NCBI RefSeq assembly: GCF_009362815.1
Contig: NZ_WHNX01000007.1
Coordinates: forward strand, 98,590-162,589
Direction: 5' to 3'
DNA from: Alkalibaculum sporogenes
GTDB taxonomy: Bacteria > Bacillota > Clostridia > Eubacteriales > Alkalibacteraceae
DNA: 64,000 nt
This document shows, piece after piece, positions 25,906-35,084 of this stretch (positions within the stretch are counted from its first letter, which is position 1; every line of letters begins with the position of its first letter). The notes under the pieces were generated by a model that searched no databases, was not told the DNA's origin, and saw only the letters and a list, made by a program, of their open reading frames with translations. Made by a program: the position numbers and the translations under genes.

Positions 25906-27561
25906 TTGAACAAAGATAATCTAGAAAAATTAACTATACTGCAATTAAGAGAAAAAGCTAAGGAGTTAGGCATCCATAGTATTACAAAATATAAAAAGCA
26001 CGAATTAATTGTGCAGATACAAATGGCAACAAAAGAAGAACTAAGTAATATTAGTAATAAAGATCAAAATGAAACCGACAGTAAAATCTCAATTCCCGTT
26101 AAGACTACTACTAAAGAGAATATAAAATACTCTAAACTAAAAGACAATATTCAAGATGCTTTCGATTTACAAGGTACGCTTCAGATACTTCCTGAAGGGT
26201 TTGGTTTTGTCAAAAATGATGAAATGGCAACCCCAGAAGAATATGTATATGTTTCTGCTTCTCAAATCCAAAAATTTAAGCTTGAATCGGGCAATGAAAT
26301 AAAAGGAAAAGTACGTAGTCCTAAAGAAGGCGAAAAATATTTTGCCATGCTTTTTGTAGAAAATGTAAATGGGAAAAAAACAAGCCAAATACTTAAAGAA
26401 GAAGAAAATTTAATGAGTAATCCAGACAAAAAGGATATGACAAAGTATAGTAAATCTCAAGGGGGAATACTAGATATAAACCCTGACGGATTTGGATTTC
26501 TTAGAACGAATAATTATTTAACAGGTGAGAATGACATATATGTATCTCCATCACAAATAAGGAGATTTAAATTGCGTAGAGGAGACAAAATCTACGGTAA
26601 AATAAGAATACCAAACGAGGGCGAAAAATTTGATGCATTGCTATACGTAGAAACAGTAAATGGTGACGCACCAGAAAAAGTAGTAAACAGACCAAATTTT
26701 GAAAAGCTTACACCAATATTTCCAGAGGAAAAGATTAGATTGGAGACAAGTGGAAAGATATATTCGACTAGAATCATTGATTTATTTGCACCTGTTGGAA
26801 AGGGACAAAGGGGTATAATAGTCGCAGCACCTAAGGCTGGGAAGACTATACTATTAAAACAGATTGCTGACTCTATTACAAAGAACCATCCAGAAATAGA
26901 GCTTATTGTTTTGTTAGTTGATGAAAGACCAGAAGAAGTTACTGATATGATACGATCGATTAAAGGTGACGTTGTATATTCTACATTTGATCAATTACCA
27001 TCAAATCATATTAAAGTAGCAGAAGTTGTTTTAGAAAGAGGTAAAAGACTTGTAGAACAAGGTAAGGATGTAGTTATCCTAGTAGATAGTATAACTAGGT
27101 TCACAAGAGGAAATAATCTAGTAGTTCCTCCTTCAGGTAGAACTCTTTCAGGTGGGTTAGATCCAGAAGCATTATATTTACCTAAAAAATTCTTTGGAGC
27201 AGCACGAAACATTGAAGAAGGTGGTAGTTTAACTATATTAGCTACAGCACTAATAGATACTGGGAGTCGTATGGACGATGTTATCTTTGAAGAATTTAAA
27301 GGTACAGGAAATATGGAATTACACTTAGATCGTAGTTTAGCAGAAAAGAGGATATTTCCTGCAATAGATATATATAAATCAGGAACTAGAAGAGAAGATA
27401 AACTATTAACTGAAATGGAATTAAAACTTGTTTTTGGAATTAGAAAGATGTATAGCAACTCATCAAATGCAGATGTAACAGAGAAAATAATCGATATATT
27501 ATCAAGAACAAAGAGTAATAAGGATTTTATTAACTTCTTTATTTCAAAATATAATTTCTAA
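25906..27561 (+). CDS. rho: Transcription termination factor Rho with duplicated RNA-binding domain
   Basis: A hexameric RNA helicase that ends transcription. At 551 residues it is longer than the usual 420. Residues 1-45 are the Rho_N helical domain (LEKLTILQLREKAKELGI). Two cold-shock-like RNA-binding domains follow, about 89-156 and 185-252, roughly half identical (PEGFGF...YVYVSASQI...EGEKYFAMLFVENVNG against PDGFGF...DIYVSPSQI...EGEKFDALLYVETVNG). The ATPase domain has Walker A APKAGKT (Lys313) and VDSITRFTRG. The linkers between domains are polar and charged. TTG 25906 has GGAGGTGTTTAA upstream. No terminator separates it from rpmE. Confidence 0.95.
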   Translation: MNKDNLEKLTILQLREKAKELGIHSITKYKKHELIVQIQMATKEELSNISNKDQNETDSKISIPVKTTTKENIKYSKLKDNIQDAFDLQGTLQILPEGFGFVKNDEMATPEEYVYVSASQIQKFKLESGNEIKGKVRSPKEGEKYFAMLFVENVNGKKTSQILKEEENLMSNPDKKDMTKYSKSQGGILDINPDGFGFLRTNNYLTGENDIYVSPSQIRRFKLRRGDKIYGKIRIPNEGEKFDALLYVETVNGDAPEKVVNRPNFEKLTPIFPEEKIRLETSGKIYSTRIIDLFAPVGKGQRGIIVAAPKAGKTILLKQIADSITKNHPEIELIVLLVDERPEEVTDMIRSIKGDVVYSTFDQLPSNHIKVAEVVLERGKRLVEQGKDVVILVDSITRFTRGNNLVVPPSGRTLSGGLDPEALYLPKKFFGAARNIEEGGSLTILATALIDTGSRMDDVIFEEFKGTGNMELHLDRSLAEKRIFPAIDIYKSGTRREDKLLTEMELKLVFGIRKMYSNSSNADVTEKIIDILSRTKSNKDFINFFISKYNF

Positions 27562-27657
27562 AAATATTTGCTATATAAGAAATATCATGATAAAATATCA
27601 TGAGTGTAAACTATGTATATTATTTATATAATTTCGTTAGGAAAAGAGGTGATTGTA

Positions 27658-27867
27658 ATGAAGGAAGGTATTCATCCAAATTACAAAAAATCTATAGTAA
27701 AATGTGCTTGTGGAAATACTTTTGAAACTGGTTCTATTAAAGAAGAATTAAAAGTTGAGATATGTTCTGCTTGTCATCCTTTCTTTACTGGAAAACAAAA
27801 ATTAATTGATACAGGCGGTAGAGTAGATAGATTTAAAAAGAAATATGGAATCAAAGACGAACAATAG
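27658..27867 (+). CDS. rpmE: Ribosomal protein L31, zinc form
   Basis: A 69-residue protein of the 50S subunit. Four cysteines (16, 18, 36, 39; KCACG and [10 protein letters not shown]) form the zinc site, so this is the zinc-bound type and can act as a zinc reserve. It ends [11 protein letters not shown] as usual. ATG 27658 follows AAGAGGTGATTGTA; the in-frame ATG at 27613 has no site. It lies after rho, an arrangement conserved in Firmicutes. A direct repeat of ATATCATGA stands in the gap before it (27583-27602). Confidence 0.95.
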   Translation: MKEGIHPNYKKSIVKCACGNTFETGSIKEELKVEICSACHPFFTGKQKLIDTGGRVDRFKKKYGIKDEQ

Positions 27868-27868
27868 T

Positions 27869-27893
27869 AGATCAGCTGCCTAGCAGCTGATCT
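27869..27893 (+). terminator. Hairpin after rpmE
   Basis: Perfect 11-bp inverted repeat AGATCAGCTGC with loop CTA, then TTTACT. The short gap and weak T-run may let some transcription continue into prmC. Confidence 0.7.
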
Positions 27894-27916
27894 TTACTAC
27901 TATATAAGGAGTTATA

Positions 27917-28771
27917 ATGATTACAATATCTGAATTATTAATTAATAGCACGAAACTATTAAGAGAGAACAATAATGCTTCACCAAGATTAGATGCTGAA
28001 GTCATGTTAGGACACCTATTGAATGTAGAACGCTCTTATTTTATTATCCATAGCGACGTACTACTTGAAGATAAAGAAGTATTAAAGTATAAAGAAATGA
28101 TGTTTAGAAGGCTACAAGGAGAGCCCATAGCATACATTATTGGGCATCAAGAATTTATGGGTTTAAATTTCTTGATAAATAATCATGTCCTTATTCCAAG
28201 GCCAGATACAGAGAAATTAGTAGAATACGTGATAGATTATTGTAAAAATATGAGCGACAAAATTTTAAATATACTAGACATTGGAACTGGAAGTGGTGCC
28301 ATAGCACTTTCAATTGGAAAAAATATACATGACTGTACTTTGACTTTAGTTGATATATCAGAAAATGCGCTAAGGGTTGCAAAAATTAACGCAGAGAAAT
28401 TAAAAATTTCAAGTAAAGTTAAGTTCGTGCTTAGTGACTGCTTCAAAGAAATCGAGAATCAAAAATTTGATATTATTGTTTCTAATCCACCATATATACC
28501 GTCACATGATATTGAATGTTTACAAACAGAAGTTAAAACGTATGAACCACGAGGTGCCCTTGATGGAGGGAAAGACGGACTATTGTTTTATAGAAGAATA
28601 ATTAGAGATGCTAAAAACTTCCTTGTGAAAGACGGGTTAATTGGTTTTGAAATAGGATATAATCAAGGGCAAGAAGTCTCTAAATTATTAAGAGCTGGTG
28701 GATATGATAATATTCAAATTATTAAAGACTTAGGGAGACATGATAGAGTAGTTGTAGGAAATTTGAAATAG
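27917..28771 (+). CDS. prmC: Release factor glutamine methyltransferase
   Basis: A 284-residue SAM enzyme that methylates the GGQ glutamine of release factors. The N-terminal helical domain (1-75) recognises the release factor; ILDIGTGSGAIALSIG is the SAM site, and NPPY at 190-193 is the catalytic signature. ATAAGGAG precedes ATG 27917. In many clostridia prmC is followed by prfA, its substrate gene; here it ends at a terminator and a converging gene. Confidence 0.95.
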   Translation: MITISELLINSTKLLRENNNASPRLDAEVMLGHLLNVERSYFIIHSDVLLEDKEVLKYKEMMFRRLQGEPIAYIIGHQEFMGLNFLINNHVLIPRPDTEKLVEYVIDYCKNMSDKILNILDIGTGSGAIALSIGKNIHDCTLTLVDISENALRVAKINAEKLKISSKVKFVLSDCFKEIENQKFDIIVSNPPYIPSHDIECLQTEVKTYEPRGALDGGKDGLLFYRRIIRDAKNFLVKDGLIGFEIGYNQGQEVSKLLRAGGYDNIQIIKDLGRHDRVVVGNLK

Positions 28772-28807
28772 AACATAGATAATATTCTCGCATATTATCT
28801 ATGTTCT
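28770..28807. terminator. Bidirectional terminator, prmC and aminopeptidase P
   Basis: Perfect 16-bp inverted repeat AGAACATAGATAATAT with loop TCTCGC between converging genes; the left arm starts in the prmC stop region. Confidence 0.75.
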
Positions 28808-28813
28808 ACTCAG

Positions 28814-30067
28814 TTAATTACTAATACTCGACATAAATGATTCAATGGCATCTACTTCTTTTATAATATGATTAGAAAGGTTGATGTTTCCTTCTTCAGT
28901 AATTAAAATATCATCTTCTATCCTAATTCCAATTGACTCTTCTTGAATATACAAACCAGGTTCGCAGGTATAAACCATACCAGGTTGTAATATCACGTCT
29001 CTATCTCCAATATCATGAGTATCTAGACCAAGAGAGTGCCCGATGCTGTGATAATAGTAATTGTCTATTTCTTCTAAAGATTTGATAAGACCTATACTGA
29101 TACAACCTTGAGCTAAAAGGTTTCTTGCTAATTTATTAATAGCTGTCATAGATGCTCCTGGTTGCATATGGTTAATGACTTCTTTCATACAAGATAATAC
29201 CACATTGTATACTTCTTTTTGCCTATTAGTAAACTTACCGTTTACTGGAAATGTTCTTGAGATATCAGAACAATAATTATCAACACTAGCCCCGAGATCA
29301 AATAAGATCAAATCATGTTCCTTTAAGACTCTTTTATTATCTATATAGTGAAGTATGGTACCATTAATTCCAGAAGCAGCAATTGTTTGAAAAGCATGTT
29401 GAACACCTTTTGATTTTAGAGTAAAATCAAAATACGCTTCTAATTCACACTCTCGCATACCAGGCTTACTATTTTTCATTAAGTTTTCTATACCTTCATT
29501 AGTAATATTTATAGCCTTTATAATTCGAGCCACTTCTTCTGTACTTTTAATACTACGTAATTTTACAAATTCCTTAGAAATATCAGCAATATCTAATTGG
29601 GGATATTTATTTATAATCTCTCTAGAAAAAGCGATGGGCATAGTATCAGGATCATCCCAAGCGTATTTACTTAGATCGAAGTATACATATGTTATGGGTT
29701 TGTTACTAGAACTCAAACATCGAACAAGTTTAGATTTGAAGTCATTTTGATATAGTATCATTTCTATTCCAGAAATTTCTGTAGCTTCGTCTACAGAAAT
29801 GGATTCTCCCACCCATTTTGCTAAAATAGGATCAGGCTTTTCGACAAATAAAAACTCTTCTACTTTGCCTTCAAAGTTTATAGCCATAAAAGTTATATTT
29901 TCTTTTTGAATACCAGTAAGATAATAAAAATTCTTATTAACTTCAAAATTATAATAGGCATCATTAGATTTATGAGGTGCTTTGCCAGAAAATAAAATAA
30001 TTATGCTATTATTTTTTAGCATAGAATAAATGCTCGCTCTATTTTTAATAAAAAACATTTTATTCAT
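28814..30067 (-). CDS. Xaa-Pro aminopeptidase (aminopeptidase P)
   Basis: A 417-residue M24B metallopeptidase that removes N-terminal residues before proline. The N-terminal AMP_N domain (about 1-130) includes NFYYLTGI. The pita-bread catalytic domain has the two metal Asp residues in LILFDLGASVDNYCSDISRTFP, the His in SIGHSLGLDTHD, and Glu in CEPGLYI and IRIEDD. ATG 30067 is chosen because AAGGAAGTGATCGAT is upstream; the open frame further upstream lacks a site. No partner gene is on this strand. Confidence 0.92.
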   Translation of the reverse strand: MNKMFFIKNRASIYSMLKNNSIIILFSGKAPHKSNDAYYNFEVNKNFYYLTGIQKENITFMAINFEGKVEEFLFVEKPDPILAKWVGESISVDEATEISGIEMILYQNDFKSKLVRCLSSSNKPITYVYFDLSKYAWDDPDTMPIAFSREIINKYPQLDIADISKEFVKLRSIKSTEEVARIIKAINITNEGIENLMKNSKPGMRECELEAYFDFTLKSKGVQHAFQTIAASGINGTILHYIDNKRVLKEHDLILFDLGASVDNYCSDISRTFPVNGKFTNRQKEVYNVVLSCMKEVINHMQPGASMTAINKLARNLLAQGCISIGLIKSLEEIDNYYYHSIGHSLGLDTHDIGDRDVILQPGMVYTCEPGLYIQEESIGIRIEDDILITEEGNINLSNHIIKEVDAIESFMSSISN

Positions 30068-30261
30068 ATCGATCACTTCCTTTATATACATTGTACCATT
30101 GTGATTATTAAATATAATAATGTTTTTATGATTTAAAGACAACTAAATCTAAGGTTAAATATAAGAATATATTAAGAATATATTAAGAATATGTAGAAAT
30201 ATATGTGCTATTATTATTAAAAAGAGAGTAAAACGTCTCATAAGAAGGTGAATGTCGACAT

Positions 30262-31131
30262 ATGAAAAGAAAAACTAAAAAGAGAAAAAGAAATCTGAAA
30301 ATAGTAGTGAGTATTATAATTAGCATTATATTTTTTATATTTATATTAGAATTAATCAATGGTGGTCAAACTAAAAATATTACAATTATGATTGATTCCG
30401 GTCACGGTGGAGCTGAAGATAATCTAAAAGGCGCTAAAATATCAACAGGTGGAAGAGAAGTGACATTAAACAATAGTTTATCTCTATTAATTTCGAAGTA
30501 TTTAGAGGAGGAGGGATACACAGTAGCTGTAACTAGAGATTTAAATATTGAAGACGAGCACGTATCATTAGGACAAAGATGCGAAATTGCTAATGAATTA
30601 ATGCCTGATCTGTTAATGAGTGTACATCATGATTCTATATCAGATAAATCAGTTACAGGATTTAGCCTATATTACAGTAGTTATAGGCCTAATTTAGATA
30701 TGGATGATGTGTATGTATTATATAAAAATAAAGAGTATAAATTCTTGAAAGAAGAAATAATAGGAGGGAGAAGTAATGTTTTTTTTCAAGACAATAGTGA
30801 AACAAGGAAAGTAATTAGCGGTCAAGATAATTATAAAGTGATAGACAAATCACCACATGAGATTTCCATTAGAAGTCAAGAATTTGCTGAAATTTTATTC
30901 ACTGAGTTAGAGGATATAGGATATATGCAACCGCTACACGGTAGTAGAGAAAGAGCAATAATAGATAACGATTTAAGGATTACGCGTAGTACAAATGTAC
31001 CAAGTATACTTATAGAGGCTGGTTTTATGAGCAACGTAGAAGAAGCAAAGCAGATTAGCAATAAAGAAAACCAAGAGGAATTTGCAAGACGAGTTGTACA
31101 AGCAGTGAATAGATATTTTAATCAACCGTAG
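30262..31131 (+). CDS. Membrane-anchored N-acetylmuramoyl-L-alanine amidase (Amidase_3)
   Basis: A 289-residue wall hydrolase. A very basic N-terminus (MKRKTKKRKR) is followed by one membrane segment (13-32), then the zinc amidase domain: His48 in IDSGHGG, Glu66 in GGREVTLN, His122 in MSVHHDS and the catalytic Glu in SILIEAGFMSN. It cleaves the stem peptide from muramic acid outside the membrane. The form resembles CwlD-type sporulation amidases but could be a vegetative enzyme. AGAAGGTG precedes ATG 30262. Confidence 0.88.
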   Translation: MKRKTKKRKRNLKIVVSIIISIIFFIFILELINGGQTKNITIMIDSGHGGAEDNLKGAKISTGGREVTLNNSLSLLISKYLEEEGYTVAVTRDLNIEDEHVSLGQRCEIANELMPDLLMSVHHDSISDKSVTGFSLYYSSYRPNLDMDDVYVLYKNKEYKFLKEEIIGGRSNVFFQDNSETRKVISGQDNYKVIDKSPHEISIRSQEFAEILFTELEDIGYMQPLHGSRERAIIDNDLRITRSTNVPSILIEAGFMSNVEEAKQISNKENQEEFARRVVQAVNRYFNQP

Positions 31132-31152
31132 ACAGTGATGAGATTAATAATC

Positions 31153-31184
31153 ATAAGAAAGATGCTTAGATGCATCTTTCTTAT
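31153..31184 (+). terminator. Terminator after the amidase gene
   Basis: Perfect 13-bp inverted repeat ATAAGAAAGATGC with loop TTAGAT, ending TTTCTTATTTTA. Confidence 0.8.
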
Positions 31185-31229
31185 TTTATAGCAAAGATTT
31201 AATTAGAATACGACAAACATTATTTCGCA

Positions 31230-31259
31230 CTTGTACATTTGTTCAAGATAATTTATAAT
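31230..31259 (+). promoter_or_regulatory. Promoter and possible operator of the SorC-type regulator gene
   Basis: TTGTAC (31231-31236), 17-base spacer, TATAAT (31254-31259). Between -35 and spacer lies CTTGTACATTTGTTCAAG (31230-31247), an imperfect dyad like those bound by SorC/DeoR-group regulators. Transcription would begin at about 31266, at the left hairpin of repeat copy B. Confidence 0.5.
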
Positions 31260-31262
31260 AAT

Positions 31263-31353
31263 ATAAAGTGAAACTTTATTCAGTAGGCGATTTTTTCCAT
31301 TTTAAATTTTAATTTTGAAGAGGGAATTTTAGTGCCTGTTAATGCGGGATAAA
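31263..31353 (+). repeat. Dispersed hairpin-ended repeat, copy B
   Basis: 91 bases. Left hairpin ATAAAGT-GAA-ACTTTAT, then TCAGTAGGCG; right end TTTTAGTGCCTG-TTAATGCGGGATAAA. The internal part differs from copies A and C. It fills almost the whole 5' untranslated region of the SorC-type gene, ending 19 bases before the start codon. Confidence 0.7.
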
Positions 31354-31372
31354 GAATAGAAGGAGGATATCT

Positions 31373-32296
31373 ATGGATTATTCTAAGAGTCTATTATTAA
31401 AGGTTGCAGAGTTATACTATAACCAAAATATGAACCAACAACAGATTGGAGATAAACTTAAAATATCAAGAGTGAAAGTATCTAGACTTTTAACTGAGGC
31501 GAAAAACAAAGGCATTGTCAAAATAGATATTATATATCCTAAGGATAATTGTCTGGAATTAGAAAGAGAATTAGAGGAAAGATATAACTTAGAAGAAGCT
31601 GTAATAATTTCAGCACGTGATAAATCAAAAGATGTAGTCTATTCTGAAGTTACTAGTGCTGTAGCACAATTTCTTGAAGAAAAGGTTAATAAGAACGATA
31701 TTATAGGAATCGCTTGGGGAAGAACTTTAAAAAAGGTAGCTAACAGGATCCGTGAAGTTAATAAAGAGGTAAGAATTGTGCAGTTATTAGGTAATATAGG
31801 ATCTAGTGATGTAAGTGGAGATATTATTGTAAGAACTATTGCAAATTCTTTTCATGGTAGTATTCATCTACTACCTACACCGGCTATAGTAGATAATGTA
31901 GAGATTAAACAAGCAATTATGAGTGATGGGAATGTTTCAAATATATTTGCAATACAAAAACAATGTTCGCTAGCTATCGTTGGGGTTGGTGTAGTAAGTG
32001 AAAAATCAACTTTAGCATTATCTGATTATTTGAATCAAAATGATCTTAGTTTACTAAAACAAGATGGGGCTGTAGGAGAAGTATGTGGAAGATTTATTGA
32101 TAAGCATGGAAATGTATGTGAGACCCCAGTTAACGATAGGGTATTAGGCATAGATATAAAGGATTTAGCTGAAATTCCCTGTGTAGTAGCTGTTGCTACA
32201 GGGGATGAAAAGGTTAAGCCTATACAAGCTGTTTTAAATACAGGAGCTATAAATGTATTAGTAACTGACGAAAATACTGCAAGAAGATTATTATAA
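31373..32296 (+). CDS. SorC-family transcriptional regulator
   Basis: A 307-residue regulator. The N-terminal helix-turn-helix (about 17-48) reads MNQQQIGDKLKISRVKVSRLL; residues 60-307 form the phosphosugar-binding sensor domain (GIAWGRTLKKVAN, LLGNIGSSDVSGD, VGVGVVSEKSTL, TGAINVLVTDENTA). Members are usually opened or closed by a sugar phosphate. AGAAGGAGGAT precedes ATG 31373. It is 21 bases before the E2 gene of a 2-oxo acid dehydrogenase complex and presumably controls that operon and itself. Confidence 0.92.
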   Translation: MDYSKSLLLKVAELYYNQNMNQQQIGDKLKISRVKVSRLLTEAKNKGIVKIDIIYPKDNCLELERELEERYNLEEAVIISARDKSKDVVYSEVTSAVAQFLEEKVNKNDIIGIAWGRTLKKVANRIREVNKEVRIVQLLGNIGSSDVSGDIIVRTIANSFHGSIHLLPTPAIVDNVEIKQAIMSDGNVSNIFAIQKQCSLAIVGVGVVSEKSTLALSDYLNQNDLSLLKQDGAVGEVCGRFIDKHGNVCETPVNDRVLGIDIKDLAEIPCVVAVATGDEKVKPIQAVLNTGAINVLVTDENTARRLL

Positions 32297-32317
32297 CTTT
32301 AATTAGGAGGGAATAAC

Positions 32318-33643
32318 ATGGCAAATGTAGTTATAATGCCGCAAATTGGTTTAAATGAAACTAGTAATTTAATTAGTACTTGGAACGTGGAAGTTGGAGA
32401 AGAAGTTAAGATTGGAGATATACTTTTTTCTATAGAAACGGATAAGTCTTCTATGGAAGTAGAGTCTGAGTTTGAAGGAATTCTATTAAAAAAATTGTAC
32501 GAAGAAGGAGATGCTTGTGACGTACTTACTCCTGTAGGAATAATAGGACAAAAAGGAGAAGATATTAAGAATATTATATTTGAAGAAAAATCAGTGAATG
32601 AAAATGAAATGCAACAAGAAGATACTGTAACAGAAAATACACAAAAGAGTGTAACGCTAGTTCAAACAAATAGAGATGGAGTGTCTAGAATTTCACCTAG
32701 GGCAAAAAACCTAGGAAGCAAAAAAGGTTTAAACTTAGAATATGCAGTAGGTACTGGTCCTGAAGGTAGAATAATTGAAAGAGATATCTATTCATTACTA
32801 GAGAATGGACCAGTTATGACTAAGGCTGCTGGATTAGAAGCAGGAGATGTAGATGCTTCTTTAATTAATGCTACAGGACTAGGTGGTAAAATTTTAACTA
32901 AAGATATAGGTAATACTGTGCAACAGGAGACATCAGTTAATAAAGATGAGTATAAAGTAGTGAAACTTACTAATATTAGAAAATTAATTGCAAAAAACAT
33001 GATGCAGTCACTACAGAGTACAGCACAGTTAACCTTAAGTGCATCATTTGATGCAACAAGTATTATGGAATATAGAAAAATAATAAAAAGTAGCACTGAT
33101 AATTTTAGTCTAGCTAATATTACATTAAACGATATGGTTATGTACGCCATATCTAGAACGGTAAATAATTTTGAAAACTTAAACGCTCATATGATAAATG
33201 AGGAAGAAATAAAAATATTTACTAATGTACATTTAGGCTTTGCATGTGATACAGATAAAGGCTTAATGGTGCCTACAATATTTAATTCAAACAATATGAC
33301 ACTTAACGAAATTTCACAAACATCTAAAGAACTTGCTACTGCTTGTCAAAAAGGAAATATTGACCCATCAAAATTACAAAACGCAACGTTTACGGTCTCA
33401 AATCTAGGAAACTTTGGGATAGAAAACTTCACACCTGTTTTAAATCCTCCACAAACAGGGATTTTAGGAGTCGGATCTATAGAATATAGAGTAAAAAAAG
33501 TTGGAAGTGAATTTGTAGAGTATCCAGCAATGATGATTTCATTAACATTTGATCATAGAGCTATTGATGGGGCACCAGCCGCTAGATTTATTCAAGAACT
33601 AAAAAATAATCTAGAGAATTTCTATTTATTATTAGCAAAATAA
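32318..33643 (+). CDS. 2-oxo acid dehydrogenase complex E2 (dihydrolipoamide acyltransferase)
   Basis: A 441-residue core protein. A single lipoyl domain (1-78) has the target Lys43 in ETDKSSME. A peripheral-subunit-binding domain (about 123-160) begins SRISPRAKNLG and ends GPEGRIIERDI; a second, degenerate copy (about 166-200: AAGLEAGDVD...GLGGKILTKDI) follows. The catalytic acyltransferase domain ends with DHRAIDG (His413, Asp417). It transfers the acyl group from lipoamide to CoA. The gene order E2-E3-E1 is unusual. Acetoin and pyruvate are both possible substrates of the complex. Confidence 0.92.
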   Translation: MANVVIMPQIGLNETSNLISTWNVEVGEEVKIGDILFSIETDKSSMEVESEFEGILLKKLYEEGDACDVLTPVGIIGQKGEDIKNIIFEEKSVNENEMQQEDTVTENTQKSVTLVQTNRDGVSRISPRAKNLGSKKGLNLEYAVGTGPEGRIIERDIYSLLENGPVMTKAAGLEAGDVDASLINATGLGGKILTKDIGNTVQQETSVNKDEYKVVKLTNIRKLIAKNMMQSLQSTAQLTLSASFDATSIMEYRKIIKSSTDNFSLANITLNDMVMYAISRTVNNFENLNAHMINEEEIKIFTNVHLGFACDTDKGLMVPTIFNSNNMTLNEISQTSKELATACQKGNIDPSKLQNATFTVSNLGNFGIENFTPVLNPPQTGILGVGSIEYRVKKVGSEFVEYPAMMISLTFDHRAIDGAPAARFIQELKNNLENFYLLLAK

Positions 33644-33658
33644 AGGAGTGATTGAATA

Positions 33659-35017
33659 GTGTATGATTTAATTGTTATTGGAGCAGGACCAGGAGGATAC
33701 TTAGCTGCTGAAAGAGCGGGGGGCGCAGGACTTAAAACTATGGTAATAGAGAAAAAAAATATAGGTGGAGTATGCTTAAATGAAGGTTGTGTACCATCAA
33801 AAACAATACTAAATTCATCCAAAATATATGAGTATGCTAAGAATGGAAATAAATATGGTGTAACATGTGAGAATGTAATATATGATCAAAAAAAAGTAAT
33901 TAAAAGAAAGAATATAGTAGTGAAAAAATTAGTAAGTGGCATACAGGCAGTTCTGGCAAAGAATAAAGTAGAAGTAGTTAGTGGTAAGGGCGTAATAGTA
34001 GGAAAGACTTCGGAAGGTTTTGAAATAAGTGTTAATGGAGAACAACATACTTGCAAGAATCTTATTATTGCAACTGGATCTGAGGCATTAATACCACCTA
34101 TACCAGGAGTGAAAGAAGCTTTTGAAAAAAGTATTATTGTAACTAATAGAGAGATTTTAGATCTTACCACTATACCGGAGAGATTAACGGTTATTGGTGG
34201 TGGTGTTATTGGTTTAGAAATGGCATCGTATTTTGCTACAGTTGGGAGTAAAGTTACAGTTATTGAAATGATGGATAGAATTGGTGGTTATACAGATCGA
34301 GAGATAGGCACTATATTAAAAGGTAATTTGGAAAAAAAGGGTATTACATTTTTACTTGAATCGAAAGTGACTAAAGTAATGGATAGTCGCGTTTATTATG
34401 AAATAGAAGGAAAAGAAACGAGTATAGATAGTGATAAAATATTACTCAGTATTGGTAGAAGAGCAAATATATCTAATATAGGGCTAGAAAAACTTAGTAT
34501 AGCAGTTGAAAAAGGAGCTATAAAAGTAGATGAAACATGTAAAACAAACATTCCAAGTGTCTACGCAATAGGAGATATAAATGGTACATCTATGTTAGCA
34601 CATACAGCTTATAGAGAAGCAGAAGTAGCTGTAAATAATATTTTAGGAAACAGAGACATCATGAGATATAGTGCGATACCTTCAGTAATCTATACAAATC
34701 CAGAAGTAGCGTCTGTTGGTGAAACAGAAGAAACAGCAAAGAATAAAGGAATTTCATTTGAGATAAAGAAAATATCTATGAACTATAGTGGTAGATATAT
34801 GGCAGAAAATGAAGGTGGGGACGGTATTGCAAAAGTTCTCATTGACAAAAAGTACAAAAAGATAATAGGAGTTCAAATTATTGGAAGCTACGCATCAGAG
34901 ATTATTTATGGTGCAGGTATTATGGTAGAAACAGAAATGTTAGTAAAAGACCTACAGGAAATAGTTTTTCCGCACCCTACTGTCAGTGAAATAATTAGGG
35001 AAGCTATATTTAGTTAA
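33659..35017 (+). CDS. Dihydrolipoyl dehydrogenase (E3)
   Basis: A 452-residue FAD disulfide reductase that reoxidises lipoamide with NAD. FAD loop IGAGPGGYLAAERA; redox cysteines Cys39 and Cys44 in GGVCLNEGCVPSK; NAD loop IGGGVIGLEMA; second FAD motif VYAIGDING; C-terminal His-Glu dyad in FPHPTVSE. It has no extra lipoyl domain. Start is GTG 33659 behind AAAGGAGTGATT. It lies between E2 and E1, so it is a dedicated E3 of this complex. Confidence 0.95.
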   Translation: MYDLIVIGAGPGGYLAAERAGGAGLKTMVIEKKNIGGVCLNEGCVPSKTILNSSKIYEYAKNGNKYGVTCENVIYDQKKVIKRKNIVVKKLVSGIQAVLAKNKVEVVSGKGVIVGKTSEGFEISVNGEQHTCKNLIIATGSEALIPPIPGVKEAFEKSIIVTNREILDLTTIPERLTVIGGGVIGLEMASYFATVGSKVTVIEMMDRIGGYTDREIGTILKGNLEKKGITFLLESKVTKVMDSRVYYEIEGKETSIDSDKILLSIGRRANISNIGLEKLSIAVEKGAIKVDETCKTNIPSVYAIGDINGTSMLAHTAYREAEVAVNNILGNRDIMRYSAIPSVIYTNPEVASVGETEETAKNKGISFEIKKISMNYSGRYMAENEGGDGIAKVLIDKKYKKIIGVQIIGSYASEIIYGAGIMVETEMLVKDLQEIVFPHPTVSEIIREAIFS

Positions 35018-35084
35018 TAAAGCGTAACAGTAATATAGAAGAAGTGACTATTAGCGAATAGTTAATAAAAATGGAGGTACAAAA

